This document shows positions 39,603-47,936 of a DNA stretch of 64,000 nucleotides, in pieces. The stretch is from the NCBI GenBank assembly GCA_015064395.1, contig SVSH01000007.1, forward strand, positions 1 to 64,000, given 5' to 3'. The translations under genes were made by a program, and so were the position numbers. The DNA comes from Oscillospiraceae bacterium. Its GTDB lineage: Bacteria; Bacillota; Clostridia; Oscillospirales; CAG-272. Under the pieces are notes generated by a model. That model made no database searches. It was given only the letters and a program-made list of their open reading frames with translations, and was not told the origin of the DNA. Position 1 is the stretch's first letter, and each line of letters starts with the position of its first letter.

Positions 39603-40064
39603 ATGGCGAACAAAACCATTGTACTGGCCTGCGACCACGCAGCCCTCGATCTGAAAAAGAAGGTCATCACTCACCTGGAGGATCTTGGATACGCGACGGT
39701 TGACGTCGGCACCCACACCACCGACTCCTGCGCTTATCCCGAATATGCCAGCGCCGCTTGTCAAAAGATCCAGAACGGCGAGGCTGATCTGGGCATTCTG
39801 ATCTGCGGCACGGGCATTGGCATGGGCATGGCCGCCAACAAGCACCGCGGTATTCGCGCTGCCATTTGCTCTGACACCTTCAGCGCATCGGCAACACGAC
39901 TGCACAACGATGCCAACGTGCTGTGCTTTGGCGCACGCGTGGTTGGCGAAGGTGTGGCGATGCAGCTGGTCGACGCCTTTATCGGCACCGAATACGAGGG
40001 CGGCAGACACCAGTCTCGCGTAGACATGCTCACCGCGATCGAGGAGCGCGAAGCACGCCGCTGA
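39603..40064 (+). CDS. rpiB: Ribose-5-phosphate isomerase B
   Basis: This 153-aa RpiB/LacA/LacB-family sugar-phosphate isomerase has a CDHAALDLK N terminus, the catalytic Cys in ICGTGIGMGMAANK, and the C-terminal DANVLCFGARV helix. It interconverts ribose-5-phosphate and ribulose-5-phosphate. A LacAB-like or allose-phosphate activity is less likely given the rpe gene nearby. AAGGAG precedes the ATG. Confidence 0.94.
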   Translation: MANKTIVLACDHAALDLKKKVITHLEDLGYATVDVGTHTTDSCAYPEYASAACQKIQNGEADLGILICGTGIGMGMAANKHRGIRAAICSDTFSASATRLHNDANVLCFGARVVGEGVAMQLVDAFIGTEYEGGRHQSRVDMLTAIEEREARR

Positions 40065-40098
40065 TCTTCCCATCCACATTAAGAAAGGAGCCTTGCAT

Positions 40099-40887
40099 AT
40101 GGCAATCAAAGCATATCAAGTAGCTGACCTATTACGTGCGGCCGTCGGTCGTCCCGCTTCTCACCGCTTCACCACCGCTATCATTGCCGCGGCAGGCTCA
40201 TCCACCCGCATGGGGGGAGAATCGTCCAAGCAGCTGCTAAAGATCGATGGAGTCCCCGTATTGGCGCGCACCCTCATGGCGCATCAGTTGGCAGAAAGCG
40301 TTGACGAGATCGTGCTCGTCGCTCGCCGCGAGGATTTTGAAGCGTTTGCCGATCTGGCACGTCGTCACGGCATTACCAAGCTCAAGCGCATCACCGAGGG
40401 GGGCGAGAGCCGTCAGGCCTCCATCCTGCGAGGGTTGTCCGTAGTGTCGGACAAAACGCAGTTCGTTGCCATTTCGGACGGTGCGCGCTGTCTCATTACC
40501 CCCGACATGATCGACCGCGTCAATCGCGCGGCCTGGAGGCACGACGCCGCAAGCGCGGCTTGTCCCGTCACCGACACGGTGAAATTGGTCAACAAAAAAG
40601 GTTATACCGAGGAGCACTCTCCTGATCGCAGCTGCGTTTGGCTGGCACAGACGCCTCAAACCTTTGCCCTGCCCCTTTATCGTGCGGCGGCGTACTACGC
40701 CAAGGAAAACGGCATCGTCGCCACGGACGATACCTCTCTTGTAGAGGCCATCGGACGGCGGGTCAAGCTCATCGATTGCGGTAAGGAAAACGTCAAGATC
40801 ACCACACCCGAGGACGTGTATATCGCCCGTGCGATCCTTGCGCGCCGCCTCGCCGAGCAGGACAAGAACGGAGGGACAGACGTATGA
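40099..40887 (+). CDS. ispD: 2-C-methyl-D-erythritol 4-phosphate cytidylyltransferase
   Basis: This 262-aa MEP-pathway enzyme joins CTP to methylerythritol phosphate. The nucleotidyltransferase signature [10 protein letters not shown] is near residues 32-41, with further motifs [17 protein letters not shown] and KITTPED. About 25 residues precede the usual start ([13 protein letters not shown]), a mild extension. AAAGGAG lies before ATG 40099. It overlaps ispF by four bases (ATGA), so the two successive-pathway enzymes are translationally coupled. Confidence 0.95.
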   Translation: MAIKAYQVADLLRAAVGRPASHRFTTAIIAAAGSSTRMGGESSKQLLKIDGVPVLARTLMAHQLAESVDEIVLVARREDFEAFADLARRHGITKLKRITEGGESRQASILRGLSVVSDKTQFVAISDGARCLITPDMIDRVNRAAWRHDAASAACPVTDTVKLVNKKGYTEEHSPDRSCVWLAQTPQTFALPLYRAAAYYAKENGIVATDDTSLVEAIGRRVKLIDCGKENVKITTPEDVYIARAILARRLAEQDKNGGTDV

Positions 40888-41366
40888 GTACCCTTCGCAT
40901 CGGTCACGGCTATGACGTGCACCGTCTGGTAGAGGGTCGCCCCTTGATCTTAGGCGGCGTCAACGTTCCGTATGAATTAGGACTGCTGGGACATTCGGAT
41001 GCCGATGTCCTGACCCACGCGATCATGGACGCGCTCTTGGGTGCAGCGGCGCTGGGTGATATTGGCCGTCATTTTCCCGACAGCGACGAGGCGTATCGAG
41101 GGGCTGACAGCCTGAAGTTGGCCGCCCACGTTGCCGCACTGCTGAAGCAACACGGCTACACCATCGTCAACGTGGACGCGACGCTGATCGCGCAAAGACC
41201 CAAAATCGCGCCCTGGATCGAACAGATGCGGCAAAACCTTGCCCGAGCGCTTTCGATCGACATTGGGCAGATCAACGTCAAGGCCACCACCGAGGAGCAT
41301 CTCGGCTTTACGGGCGAGGGGCTGGGCATGGCGGCGCACGCCGTTTGTCTGATCGAGGCCCTCTAA
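40884..41366 (+). CDS. ispF: 2-C-methyl-D-erythritol 2,4-cyclodiphosphate synthase
   Basis: This 160-aa MEP-pathway enzyme forms a homotrimer with zinc at the subunit interface. The zinc ligands GYDVH (Asp, His) and [11 protein letters not shown], and the GDIGRHFPD and [22 protein letters not shown] signatures, are all intact. The start overlaps ispD. Confidence 0.97.
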   Translation: MSTLRIGHGYDVHRLVEGRPLILGGVNVPYELGLLGHSDADVLTHAIMDALLGAAALGDIGRHFPDSDEAYRGADSLKLAAHVAALLKQHGYTIVNVDATLIAQRPKIAPWIEQMRQNLARALSIDIGQINVKATTEEHLGFTGEGLGMAAHAVCLIEAL

Positions 41367-41604
41367 CGCCGATAAAAAGGGCGTCCCGGACGTTTGCCCG
41401 GAACACCCCGACACCGCACGCATACGATCCTATTTGTCGTCACGTCTTTGATTTGACATCCGATCGCACTGCACGGATTTTTTCGTGTCCCCCGGAACAC
41501 GGCAGGACGTCTGCCCCTGCATGACAGTATATGACACACAGCGGGCACAGTTACAAATTTCGACATTTTTTTTGCGTTCCGCCACGCGGACGGAAAGGAC
41601 GCTT
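41367..41604. other. Gap between ispF and rpe
   Basis: There is no gene, no clear terminator and no consensus promoter in 238 bases. Two loosely similar segments (CCCGGACGTTTGCCC near 41385 and CAGGACGTCTGCCCC near 41503) are the only pattern I see. rpe might be expressed by read-through from ispF. Confidence 0.4.
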
Positions 41605-42273
41605 ATGGTACATATTTCCCCTTCGATTTTAGCCGCTGACTTTGCCAACCTTGCCAGCGACGTTGCCCGTGTAGAGGCGGGAGGTGCGGACTGGCTGCAC
41701 CTGGACGTGATGGACGGCGCGTTCGTTCCCAACATCAGCTTTGGCGCTCCCGTCATCGCGGCACTGCGTCCCCACTCGAAGCTCTTTTTTGATGTACATC
41801 TCATGATCTGCGATCCCGGTCGCTACCTCAAGGATTTTCTGAAGGCGGGAGCAGATCTGATCACAGTACACGCCGAAAGCGCTGACAACATCCCCGAATG
41901 CTTGAAGCAGATCCGAGATGCCGGTTGTCGCGCAGGACTTGCCATCAGCCCCGATACGCCGGCCGAGAGCATTGTGCCCTTATTGCCGCTGTGCGATCTG
42001 GTGCTGGTCATGACCGTCTATCCCGGCTTTGGCGGGCAGTCGTTCATGGAGAACATGATGCCCAAGGTTCAACTGCTCCGTCGCGAGATCGACCGCCTGG
42101 GGCTTGACATTGACCTTGAGGTCGACGGCGGTGTCGGTCCTAAAACCGCCGAGGTCTGCGCTAGGAACGGCGCCAACGTGCTCGTTGCCGGCTCGGCTAT
42201 TTTCAAGGCCGAGGATGTCGCAGGAGTTATTGAACAGTTAAAGACAATCGCAAATCCTTACTTTACATCATAA
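41605..42273 (+). CDS. rpe: Ribulose-phosphate 3-epimerase
   Basis: This 222-aa TIM-barrel enzyme interconverts ribulose-5-phosphate and xylulose-5-phosphate. It has ISPSILAADF, HLDVMDGAFVPNISFG, the metal His in DVHLM, VMTVYPGFGGQSF and EVDGGV. It starts at ATG 41605 with GAAAGGA upstream. With rpiB two kilobases away it completes the non-oxidative entry to the pentose phosphate pathway. Confidence 0.96.
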   Translation: MVHISPSILAADFANLASDVARVEAGGADWLHLDVMDGAFVPNISFGAPVIAALRPHSKLFFDVHLMICDPGRYLKDFLKAGADLITVHAESADNIPECLKQIRDAGCRAGLAISPDTPAESIVPLLPLCDLVLVMTVYPGFGGQSFMENMMPKVQLLRREIDRLGLDIDLEVDGGVGPKTAEVCARNGANVLVAGSAIFKAEDVAGVIEQLKTIANPYFTS

Positions 42274-42278
42274 CGCAA

Positions 42279-42312
42279 AACGCCTCACCGAGCGTCGGTG
42301 AGGCGTTTTTTA
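42279..42312. terminator. Bidirectional terminator after rpe
   Basis: AAAACGCCTCACCGA pairs with TCGGTGAGGCGTTTT around GCG and is followed by further T. It also serves the convergent gene ending at 42315. Confidence 0.88.
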
Positions 42313-42314
42313 TA

Positions 42315-42992
42315 TCAATAGAAGTAATCCAGATTCTGCTTGACGTAGCGGAGCATTCTGCCGCGCAGGTATTTGCGGTTGCCCATGAGGAAATCGCGCA
42401 GGTTCTCGCCTTCCTCGCCCTCGCCCTTATACAATTCAACAATGGCTCGGGCCATCTCTCCGTCGCCGCTCTGCTTCAGGGCTCTGGTGAGCAGGCGGAT
42501 GGTCGTGGTCTCGGCAAATTCGAGCAGTCTCCACTGGACGTCATCGTCGCGCTCAGTCAGGTCGTACAGCATTTTATAGGCGACCAAGGGACGATAGATC
42601 TCATCTCTGCCAAACGATCCGTCGCTCTTGGCAAGCACCCCGCCTTGCCACAGCTCCTCGTCCGAGTCGGAGATCAGGGAGAGATAAAACTCCATTCTTT
42701 CATTGACCACCGAGAAGGTGAGTTGGTCGACGGGCAGATTCTTGTGCAGGGTCTGATCGTACAAAAAGAAGTTGGGATCGTTCTCACGGGTAAGATAGAA
42801 ATAATACAGCGCCAGCACCATCAAAACAAAGAACAGCACCGCCGAGATACCAAGCAAAACTTTTTTGTAGGTAGCGTCCGCTCCCACGGCGCTGACGATC
42901 ACCACGATGGCGGCGATGAGCGACAGCAGTGCGATGAGCAGCATGGCAAGCGGCATCAACCGCTTCATGGTTGCTTGCTTTTCATTGGACAT
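42315..42992 (-). CDS. Membrane protein of unknown function, 225 aa
   Basis: Two membrane helices (about 12-37 and 45-67) are followed by a cytoplasmic or extracytoplasmic helical domain of about 155 residues rich in Leu, Arg and Glu. No family motif is recognised. I chose ATG 42992 because AAGGAGGG lies 8 bases upstream; the in-frame ATG at 43019 has none. It appears to be a single gene between rpe and feoB. Confidence 0.75.
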   Translation of the reverse strand: MSNEKQATMKRLMPLAMLLIALLSLIAAIVVIVSAVGADATYKKVLLGISAVLFFVLMVLALYYFYLTRENDPNFFLYDQTLHKNLPVDQLTFSVVNERMEFYLSLISDSDEELWQGGVLAKSDGSFGRDEIYRPLVAYKMLYDLTERDDDVQWRLLEFAETTTIRLLTRALKQSGDGEMARAIVELYKGEGEEGENLRDFLMGNRKYLRGRMLRYVKQNLDYFY

Positions 42993-43128
42993 ATTCTTGC
43001 CCTCCTTATATTTCAACATCCCCCCTTTTGCGTTTTCCCGCTTTTTGGGGGTATTGGACTTATCCTGTTACAGTATATCATATTTTCTTGCACTTTTCAA
43101 GAGTCTTATCCATTTTTTCCGCATTTCT

Positions 43129-45018
43129 TTATCCGCCGACCAAATGCGACACGGTTGCGACAGCAAGGCACAGAATCGCGCCGATCAAGGTGGGAAGCAG
43201 GCAACCGATCAGCGCCCAGCGAAGTCCCCCGCCCTCCCGCCGAAGCGCTTGAATGGTCGTGGCGCAGGGCCAATGAAACAGCATGAACAAAAGGACACAG
43301 ATCGCCGTCGTGACCGTCCACCCCTGCGAGACCAAAATGTCTTTCACGCCCATCAGCGACCCCAGCGGCTCCAGTGTCCCGCCCGCACGGTAGATCATGA
43401 TCATAATGGGGATAAAGATCTCATTGGCAGGAAGGGACAGGACAAAGGCAAGCAGAATGACCCCGTCCATGCCCAGGACGCGACCGATGGGATCCAGGGC
43501 AGTCGCGATCAAAGCAAGCAAGCTGACCTCTCCCAAATGGATATTGGCCAACAGCCAAAGCGCGAGTCCTGCGGGAGCGGCGACTGCAAGAGCACGCCCC
43601 AGGACAAACAGCGTTCGGTTCCACACCGAGCGGACGATCAGTTCACCCACGCGCGGCATGCGGTAAGGGGGCAATTCTAAAACAAAGGAGCTGGCCTCCC
43701 CCCTCAATAGCGTCGCCGAAAGCAAGCGAGAGGCCCCAAAGGTGATCGCCACGCACAGCACCAAGGCCAAGGTCAGACTAAAGGCTGACGTCAAGGTCCG
43801 CACCATGCCGCTCCCCGTTGCCAAAAACAGACCGATCAGGGCGATCAAGGTAGGAAAACGGCCGTTGCAGGGCATCAAGGAATTGGTCAGAATGGCGATG
43901 CGACGCTCACGGGGCGAATCGATGATGCGGCATCCCGTCACCCCCACTGCATTGCATCCCAGGCCCATACACATGGTCAGGGCTTGCTTGCCGCAGGCAT
44001 GGCAGCGGCAGAAGGTTCGATCCAAACAAAAGGCGACGCGGGGCAGATATCCCACGTCCTCAAGAAAGGTGAACAGCAAAAAGAAGATGATCATAGGCGG
44101 CAGCATCACCGAAATGACCCAGGTCGAGGTGCGAAACACGCCGAACAAAAGCGCGCCCGTCAGCCACGGGGGCGCTCCCACCCCTGTCAATGCACTTGCA
44201 AGCCAGGCTTCACACCGGGAAAACAGCGTCATCATGGCGTCGGAAAGGCCGTTAGCCCCCGCCATGGTCAGCCAAAAGATGAGGCCAAGCATGGCAAGCA
44301 TGAGGGCAAATCCCGTCCATTTACCGGTGAGCAGGCGATCCCAGCGGGCATCCCTTGCCCGTTTGTTGCCCTGTGTCTCTTCGCTGACCTTTGCGGCAAT
44401 GGTAGTCGCCAGCGCGGCAAGCTGCTCGGGTGTATTTTCCCGCTGCTCGGGGCGTAAAAGTCTCTCTTGCTGATCTTGGAGAGCTTTTCCGCTCCACGCG
44501 GCCAAGAGTGAGGCCACCTCCTCTACGCCCTCGCCCTCCCTGGCCTCCGTTTCGACCACAGGAACGCCCAGCGCCGACGCAAGCTGTCCGGCATTCACGT
44601 CCACACCTCGCCGCTTTGCCTCGCGCTGAAAATTCAAGATGACGACTACGGGGCAATGACTCATCTGCATCAGCTGTAATACGAGGATCAGATTGCGTTC
44701 CAGCGCCCCGGCATCGCACACAACGCCAATGGTGTCCACCTCGCCCGAGCACAAAAAGTCGCGTGCCTGTCCCTCCTCGGCGGCGTGGGGCGTCATAGAA
44801 TAGGTGCCCGGCAGATCGACAAGAGTATACCGCCGCCCCGCGTGACGGAAATGTCCCGTAGCACAGCTGACCGTTTTGCCCGTCCAGTTGCCCGTATGTT
44901 GATGCAAGCCTGTGAGCGCGTTGAACAGCGTGCTTTTGCCCACGTTGGGGTTGCCCGCAAGGGCGATCACCCGCTCACGCGCCTGTGCTCTGTCTTTCGC
45001 TTCGACCATCATATTCAT
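43129..45018 (-). CDS. feoB: Ferrous iron transporter FeoB
   Basis: This 629-aa ferrous iron permease has an N-terminal G domain: G1 GNPNVGKS, the switch region TGNWTGKT and G3 DLPG. The expected G4 NxxD reads NFQR (Asn129...Arg132), so the guanine-specifying Asp is missing. The membrane part contains the Cys-rich segment CRCHACGKQ, and gate motifs GLGCNAVG and SLMPCNGRFP. Length is slightly short for FeoB. ATG 45018 follows GGGAGG. The start lies inside the end of feoA, so translation is coupled. Iron-dependent control by Fur or DtxR is expected but no box was identified. Confidence 0.94.
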   Translation of the reverse strand: MNMMVEAKDRAQARERVIALAGNPNVGKSTLFNALTGLHQHTGNWTGKTVSCATGHFRHAGRRYTLVDLPGTYSMTPHAAEEGQARDFLCSGEVDTIGVVCDAGALERNLILVLQLMQMSHCPVVVILNFQREAKRRGVDVNAGQLASALGVPVVETEAREGEGVEEVASLLAAWSGKALQDQQERLLRPEQRENTPEQLAALATTIAAKVSEETQGNKRARDARWDRLLTGKWTGFALMLAMLGLIFWLTMAGANGLSDAMMTLFSRCEAWLASALTGVGAPPWLTGALLFGVFRTSTWVISVMLPPMIIFFLLFTFLEDVGYLPRVAFCLDRTFCRCHACGKQALTMCMGLGCNAVGVTGCRIIDSPRERRIAILTNSLMPCNGRFPTLIALIGLFLATGSGMVRTLTSAFSLTLALVLCVAITFGASRLLSATLLRGEASSFVLELPPYRMPRVGELIVRSVWNRTLFVLGRALAVAAPAGLALWLLANIHLGEVSLLALIATALDPIGRVLGMDGVILLAFVLSLPANEIFIPIMIMIYRAGGTLEPLGSLMGVKDILVSQGWTVTTAICVLLFMLFHWPCATTIQALRREGGGLRWALIGCLLPTLIGAILCLAVATVSHLVGG

Positions 45019-45289
45019 TCCCACCTCCCTTCTCATCGTTCACAAAGATCTCTCTTGCATCCTGCCTGCGCAAGGCGATCACCCCCCCACGGATGGCGTA
45101 GGCAATGGGATCCCCCAGGGGGCTTACAAGCTCACAGCGAATGGGCGTTCCCCGCGTCCAGCCGAGGTCGATCAGCCGCTCATACAGCGGATGCGTGGTC
45201 TCTATCGTGCAGAGCCATCCGCCCTCCCCCTCCGAAAGCTTGGTCAGCGGCCGCTTTTTTTCGTTATATGGATCGGTACGTTGTTGCAT
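44975..45289 (-). CDS. feoA: FeoA-domain protein
   Basis: This 104-aa SH3-like partner of FeoB has ERLIDLGWTRGTPI and YAIRGGVIALRRQDAREI as the FeoA core (about 22-85). The C-terminal tail runs 44 bases into feoB in another frame and is Gly/Ser/Arg-rich, unlike the usual FeoA end. GGAGG lies before ATG 45289. It is the first gene of the feoAB unit. Confidence 0.9.
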   Translation of the reverse strand: MQQRTDPYNEKKRPLTKLSEGEGGWLCTIETTHPLYERLIDLGWTRGTPIRCELVSPLGDPIAYAIRGGVIALRRQDAREIFVNDEKGGGNEYDGRSERQSTGA

Positions 45290-45500
45290 CTCTCACCTCC
45301 GCGCCCGTATCTATCGACAGGCGTCTCATTGTCACTATATGCCATATGGCCACGCAGCGTGCAAATCTTGTCGAAAACAGGCGGACACGCGGGATAAGTT
45401 TCCTTTGAAATTACCATATTTTTTGGACTATCATTTTGCCCTCTTTCGTACTATAATGTTAGTAACTAGTAGCCTGTGGGCTACTCAAGGAGGAAACATC

Positions 45501-46151
45501 ATGGATCTGATCAAGATCAACGATAACAAGCTGAAGATCATGCTATCAGCGACCGATATGCACAGCTTTGCGCTGGATGCCGATCATATGGATTACACCA
45601 ATTCCAAAACGCGCGAGGCCTTCCGTCATATTTTAGAGGAGGCACGCGACCGCACCGGCTTTGATGCCAAGGGAAATCAGATATACGTACAGCTTTATCC
45701 TTCACGGGGAGGCGGATGCGAAATGTTCGTCACCAAGTTGGGAGTTGTGTGCGCGTTGGGGGAGGAAAGCTCCCCGCCATCCAAAGAAACGTCTCAACAA
45801 AAGGCCACTGCCGCCCTGCCCCGTCCCAAGCCGGGACCGCAGGCCGATCGCCATCACACCGTCGCCTTTATGTTTGACGCGATGGAGCACCTGCTTTGCG
45901 TCTGCCGGCGCTTGCGTGGGCGGGAGTTTGGTGGCTTGAGCGAAGCCTGGCACGGCGAGGAAGGAAAATATTATCTGTTGCTCTCCGAGCGAGGCGGCGC
46001 GCGTCGCAGTATGCTGTTTGACCGTACACTGCTCTGTCTTTTGGGCGAATACGGCCTCCAGCAAAACGCTGACACCGTTCGTCTGTACATACGCGAGCAC
46101 GCGCGTCCCATTTGCGAGGAGGACGCCATTGGCAGGCTCGCCGCGCTATGA
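45501..46151 (+). CDS. mecA: Adaptor protein MecA-like
   Basis: This 216-aa protein has a MecA-type N-terminal degron-recognition domain (IKINDNKLKIMLSATDM) and a C-terminal domain that would bind ClpC (FMFDAMEHLLCVCRRL, then YYLLLSER and the ending LLGEYG). The linker is Pro- and Lys-rich (about 90-115). MecA delivers substrates to ClpCP. AGGAGG precedes ATG 45501. TATAAT at 45452-45457 is a probable -10 without a good -35. A short hairpin AGTAGCC/GGCTACT ends 5 bases before the ribosome binding site. Confidence 0.88.
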   Translation: MDLIKINDNKLKIMLSATDMHSFALDADHMDYTNSKTREAFRHILEEARDRTGFDAKGNQIYVQLYPSRGGGCEMFVTKLGVVCALGEESSPPSKETSQQKATAALPRPKPGPQADRHHTVAFMFDAMEHLLCVCRRLRGREFGGLSEAWHGEEGKYYLLLSERGGARRSMLFDRTLLCLLGEYGLQQNADTVRLYIREHARPICEEDAIGRLAAL

Positions 46152-46167
46152 AGAAAGCATCCCGCTA

Positions 46168-46199
46168 TGGCGTGATACTCTTGGCGGAGTATCACGCCA
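46168..46199 (+). repeat. 13-bp perfect hairpin after mecA
   Basis: TGGCGTGATACTC pairs with GAGTATCACGCCA around a 6-base loop. It is the first element of the TGATATT-type array that follows. Confidence 0.85.
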
Positions 46200-46200
46200 G

Positions 46201-46370
46201 TTCTATTCGCCTCTGGCGAGTGATATTGCTACGCAGTGATATTCGGCTTACGCCGAGTGATATTTGCTACGCAAGTTTTTAGGGCGAATAGAATATCACT
46301 GTGAGGCAAAGCCGAACAATATCACTGCCCGAAGAGTAATATCACTCTTTGCGAAGCAAAGAATATCACT
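46201..46370. repeat. AGTGATATT / AATATCACT foldback array
   Basis: AGTGATATT occurs at 46219, 46235 and 46256, and its reverse complement AATATCACT at 46292, 46318, 46338 and 46362. Short hairpins separate the units (for example TCGGC-TTAC-GCCGA and CTTTG-CGAAG-CAAAG). An outer 11-bp pair TTCTATTCGCC (46201-46211) / GGCGAATAGAA (46283-46293) frames the first half. No gene is present. Confidence 0.85.
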
Positions 46371-46382
46371 CACATATAAAGT

Positions 46383-46440
46383 AGAAAAGAGAGAGCTTCG
46401 CGAAATTTTGCCTCCGCATTACTCTCTTTTCTGTTTTTAT
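46383..46440 (+). terminator. Terminator after the repeat array
   Basis: AGAAAAGAGAG near 46383 pairs with CTCTCTTTTCT near 46424, enclosing about 30 bases, and is followed by GTTTTTAT. It could end the mecA transcript including the array. Confidence 0.6.
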
Positions 46441-46561
46441 CGCGCGCCAGTTTCGCATTTGTTTAACAAATGCATCGGGCTATGCCCATACACTTATTAT
46501 ATTTCTCCGATAAAAGCAACACGCTATCTTGGCGGGATGTTTTTCGATTGATGTAAAGGTC

Positions 46562-46590
46562 TTGACAATTCTCATAAAAAAGGCTACAAT
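46562..46590 (+). promoter_or_regulatory. Promoter of cysK
   Basis: TTGACA (46562-46567) and TACAAT (46585-46590) have a 17-base spacer, 39 bases before the ATG. Confidence 0.85.
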
Positions 46591-46629
46591 GTCTATATAG
46601 AAATCTCCGGCCAAAAAGGAGCTCACGCC

Positions 46630-47580
46630 ATGAACGTATACACCTCGATCGATCAGCTTATCGGCAAGACACCGCTGGTAGAGCTGACGCATATGGAAAA
46701 AGAATATGATCTCAAGGCCAAAATACTCGCCAAAATCGAGGGCTTCAACCCTGCCGGCTCTGCCAAGGACCGTGTGGCGCTCGCCATGATCGAGCAAGCC
46801 GAGCGCGAGGGCAAGCTGTCCCCCGGCGCGACCATCGTTGAGCCGACCAGCGGCAACACGGGCATTGCGCTGTGTGCGCTGGCTGCTGTTCGCGGCTATC
46901 GTGCCGTTATCGTGATGCCCGATAATATGTCGGTCGAGCGCATCCGCTTGATGAAGGCATACGGTGCCGAGGTCGTATTGACCCCTGCCGCGCTTGGTAT
47001 GTCGGGGGCGATCGACAAGGCCCGAGAGCTGGCGTCCACCACCCAAAATAGCTTCATCCCCGACCAGTTTGCCAATCCTGCTAACCCTGCCGCACATTTT
47101 GACACCACCGGTCCCGAGATCTGGACGGACACCGAGGGTGGCGTCGATGTGTTTATCGCCGGTGTGGGCACGGGCGGCACCATCTCGGGAACAGGGGCTT
47201 ATCTGAAGCAACAAAACCCTGCCGTGCAGGTCGTAGCCGTTGAGCCGGCCGCCTCTCCCCTGCTATCCAAGGGTCAGGCCGGTGTGCACGGTATATCCGG
47301 CATTGGCGCCAATTTCGTTCCCTCGACGCTGGACCGCACCGTTATTGACAAGATCATGACCGTGACCGAGGACGAAGCCTTTGCGGCCGGTCGCCTGCTG
47401 GCACGCCGCGAGGGCATCCTTTCCGGCATATCGTCGGGGGCTGCCCTGCACGCCGCTATTATATTGGCTCAACTGGATGAGAACGAGGGCAAGACCATCG
47501 TCGTTCTTCTCCCCGATACAGGAGAGCGGTATCTCTCCACCCCCATGTTTCAATCAATCGAAAAAAGAGTCCTCGAGTGA
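46630..47580 (+). CDS. cysK: Cysteine synthase
   Basis: This 316-aa O-acetylserine sulfhydrylase is a fold-type II PLP enzyme that makes cysteine from O-acetylserine and sulphide. It has the PLP-lysine region NPAGSAKDR (Lys near 46), substrate loop PTSGNTGIAL, phosphate cup GVGTGGTISGTG and the C-terminal PDTGERYLST. Length and motifs match CysK rather than CysM or cystathionine beta-synthase. AAGGAG lies before ATG 46630. It is monocistronic with its own promoter; no T-box or S-box is seen. Confidence 0.96.
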   Translation: MNVYTSIDQLIGKTPLVELTHMEKEYDLKAKILAKIEGFNPAGSAKDRVALAMIEQAEREGKLSPGATIVEPTSGNTGIALCALAAVRGYRAVIVMPDNMSVERIRLMKAYGAEVVLTPAALGMSGAIDKARELASTTQNSFIPDQFANPANPAAHFDTTGPEIWTDTEGGVDVFIAGVGTGGTISGTGAYLKQQNPAVQVVAVEPAASPLLSKGQAGVHGISGIGANFVPSTLDRTVIDKIMTVTEDEAFAAGRLLARREGILSGISSGAALHAAIILAQLDENEGKTIVVLLPDTGERYLSTPMFQSIEKRVLE

Positions 47581-47592
47581 GGGCTCTTTTCG
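47563..47592 (+). terminator. Terminator overlapping the cysK stop codon
   Basis: AAAAGAGTCCTC pairs with GAGGGCTCTTTT around GAGT. The stop codon TGA is inside the hairpin. Confidence 0.75.
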
Positions 47593-47633
47593 TATAAAAA
47601 TGTAAAATCATGAATACTTTATGAAGAATTATG

Positions 47634-47662
47634 TTGACAATCGTATTTTTTCATGATATACT
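47634..47662 (+). promoter_or_regulatory. Promoter of the lysine-riboswitch transporter gene
   Basis: TTGACA (47634-47639) and TATACT (47657-47662) have a 17-base spacer just upstream of the aptamer. Confidence 0.88.
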
Positions 47663-47677
47663 GAACGAAATAAATCA

Positions 47678-47889
47678 TAAATAGAGGCGCGGCCGACATG
47701 ATAAGCACGGACAGGGACGTAGGTTCGTGTGGCAAAGGGGAGGCCGCCGAGACTTCAGATGTTGCCCGGACGTCTGTGGTCGGGCGCGACGAGAACATCG
47801 GCGCGACTGTCACCCATTCCTTGGGTGTTGCGCTATTTGATATTGGATCGCAGGATCACGGTATTGGTAGTGCCGTGATTTTTTATTTT
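47678..47889 (+). promoter_or_regulatory. Lysine riboswitch with intrinsic terminator
   Basis: Lysine (L-box) aptamer hallmarks occur in order: AGAGGCGC at the 5' side, GGCAAAGGGGAGGCCGCCGA at 47731-47750, and GCGCGACTGTCACCC at 47801-47815. P1 forms between AAATAG..GCGC (47678-47690) and GCGCTATTT (47830-47838). A terminator hairpin ATCACGG/CCGTGAT (47855-47879) with a T run follows. Lysine binding should stop transcription before the transporter gene. Confidence 0.9.
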
Positions 47890-47936
47890 GACTTTCATTG
47901 TAATCAACATAATAAAACAAAAGGAGAAAAAAACAC

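Noticed and set aside
46201..46440. CRISPR array candidate
   Set aside because: The repeats are 9 bases, inverted as well as direct, with irregular short spacers and no cas genes nearby.
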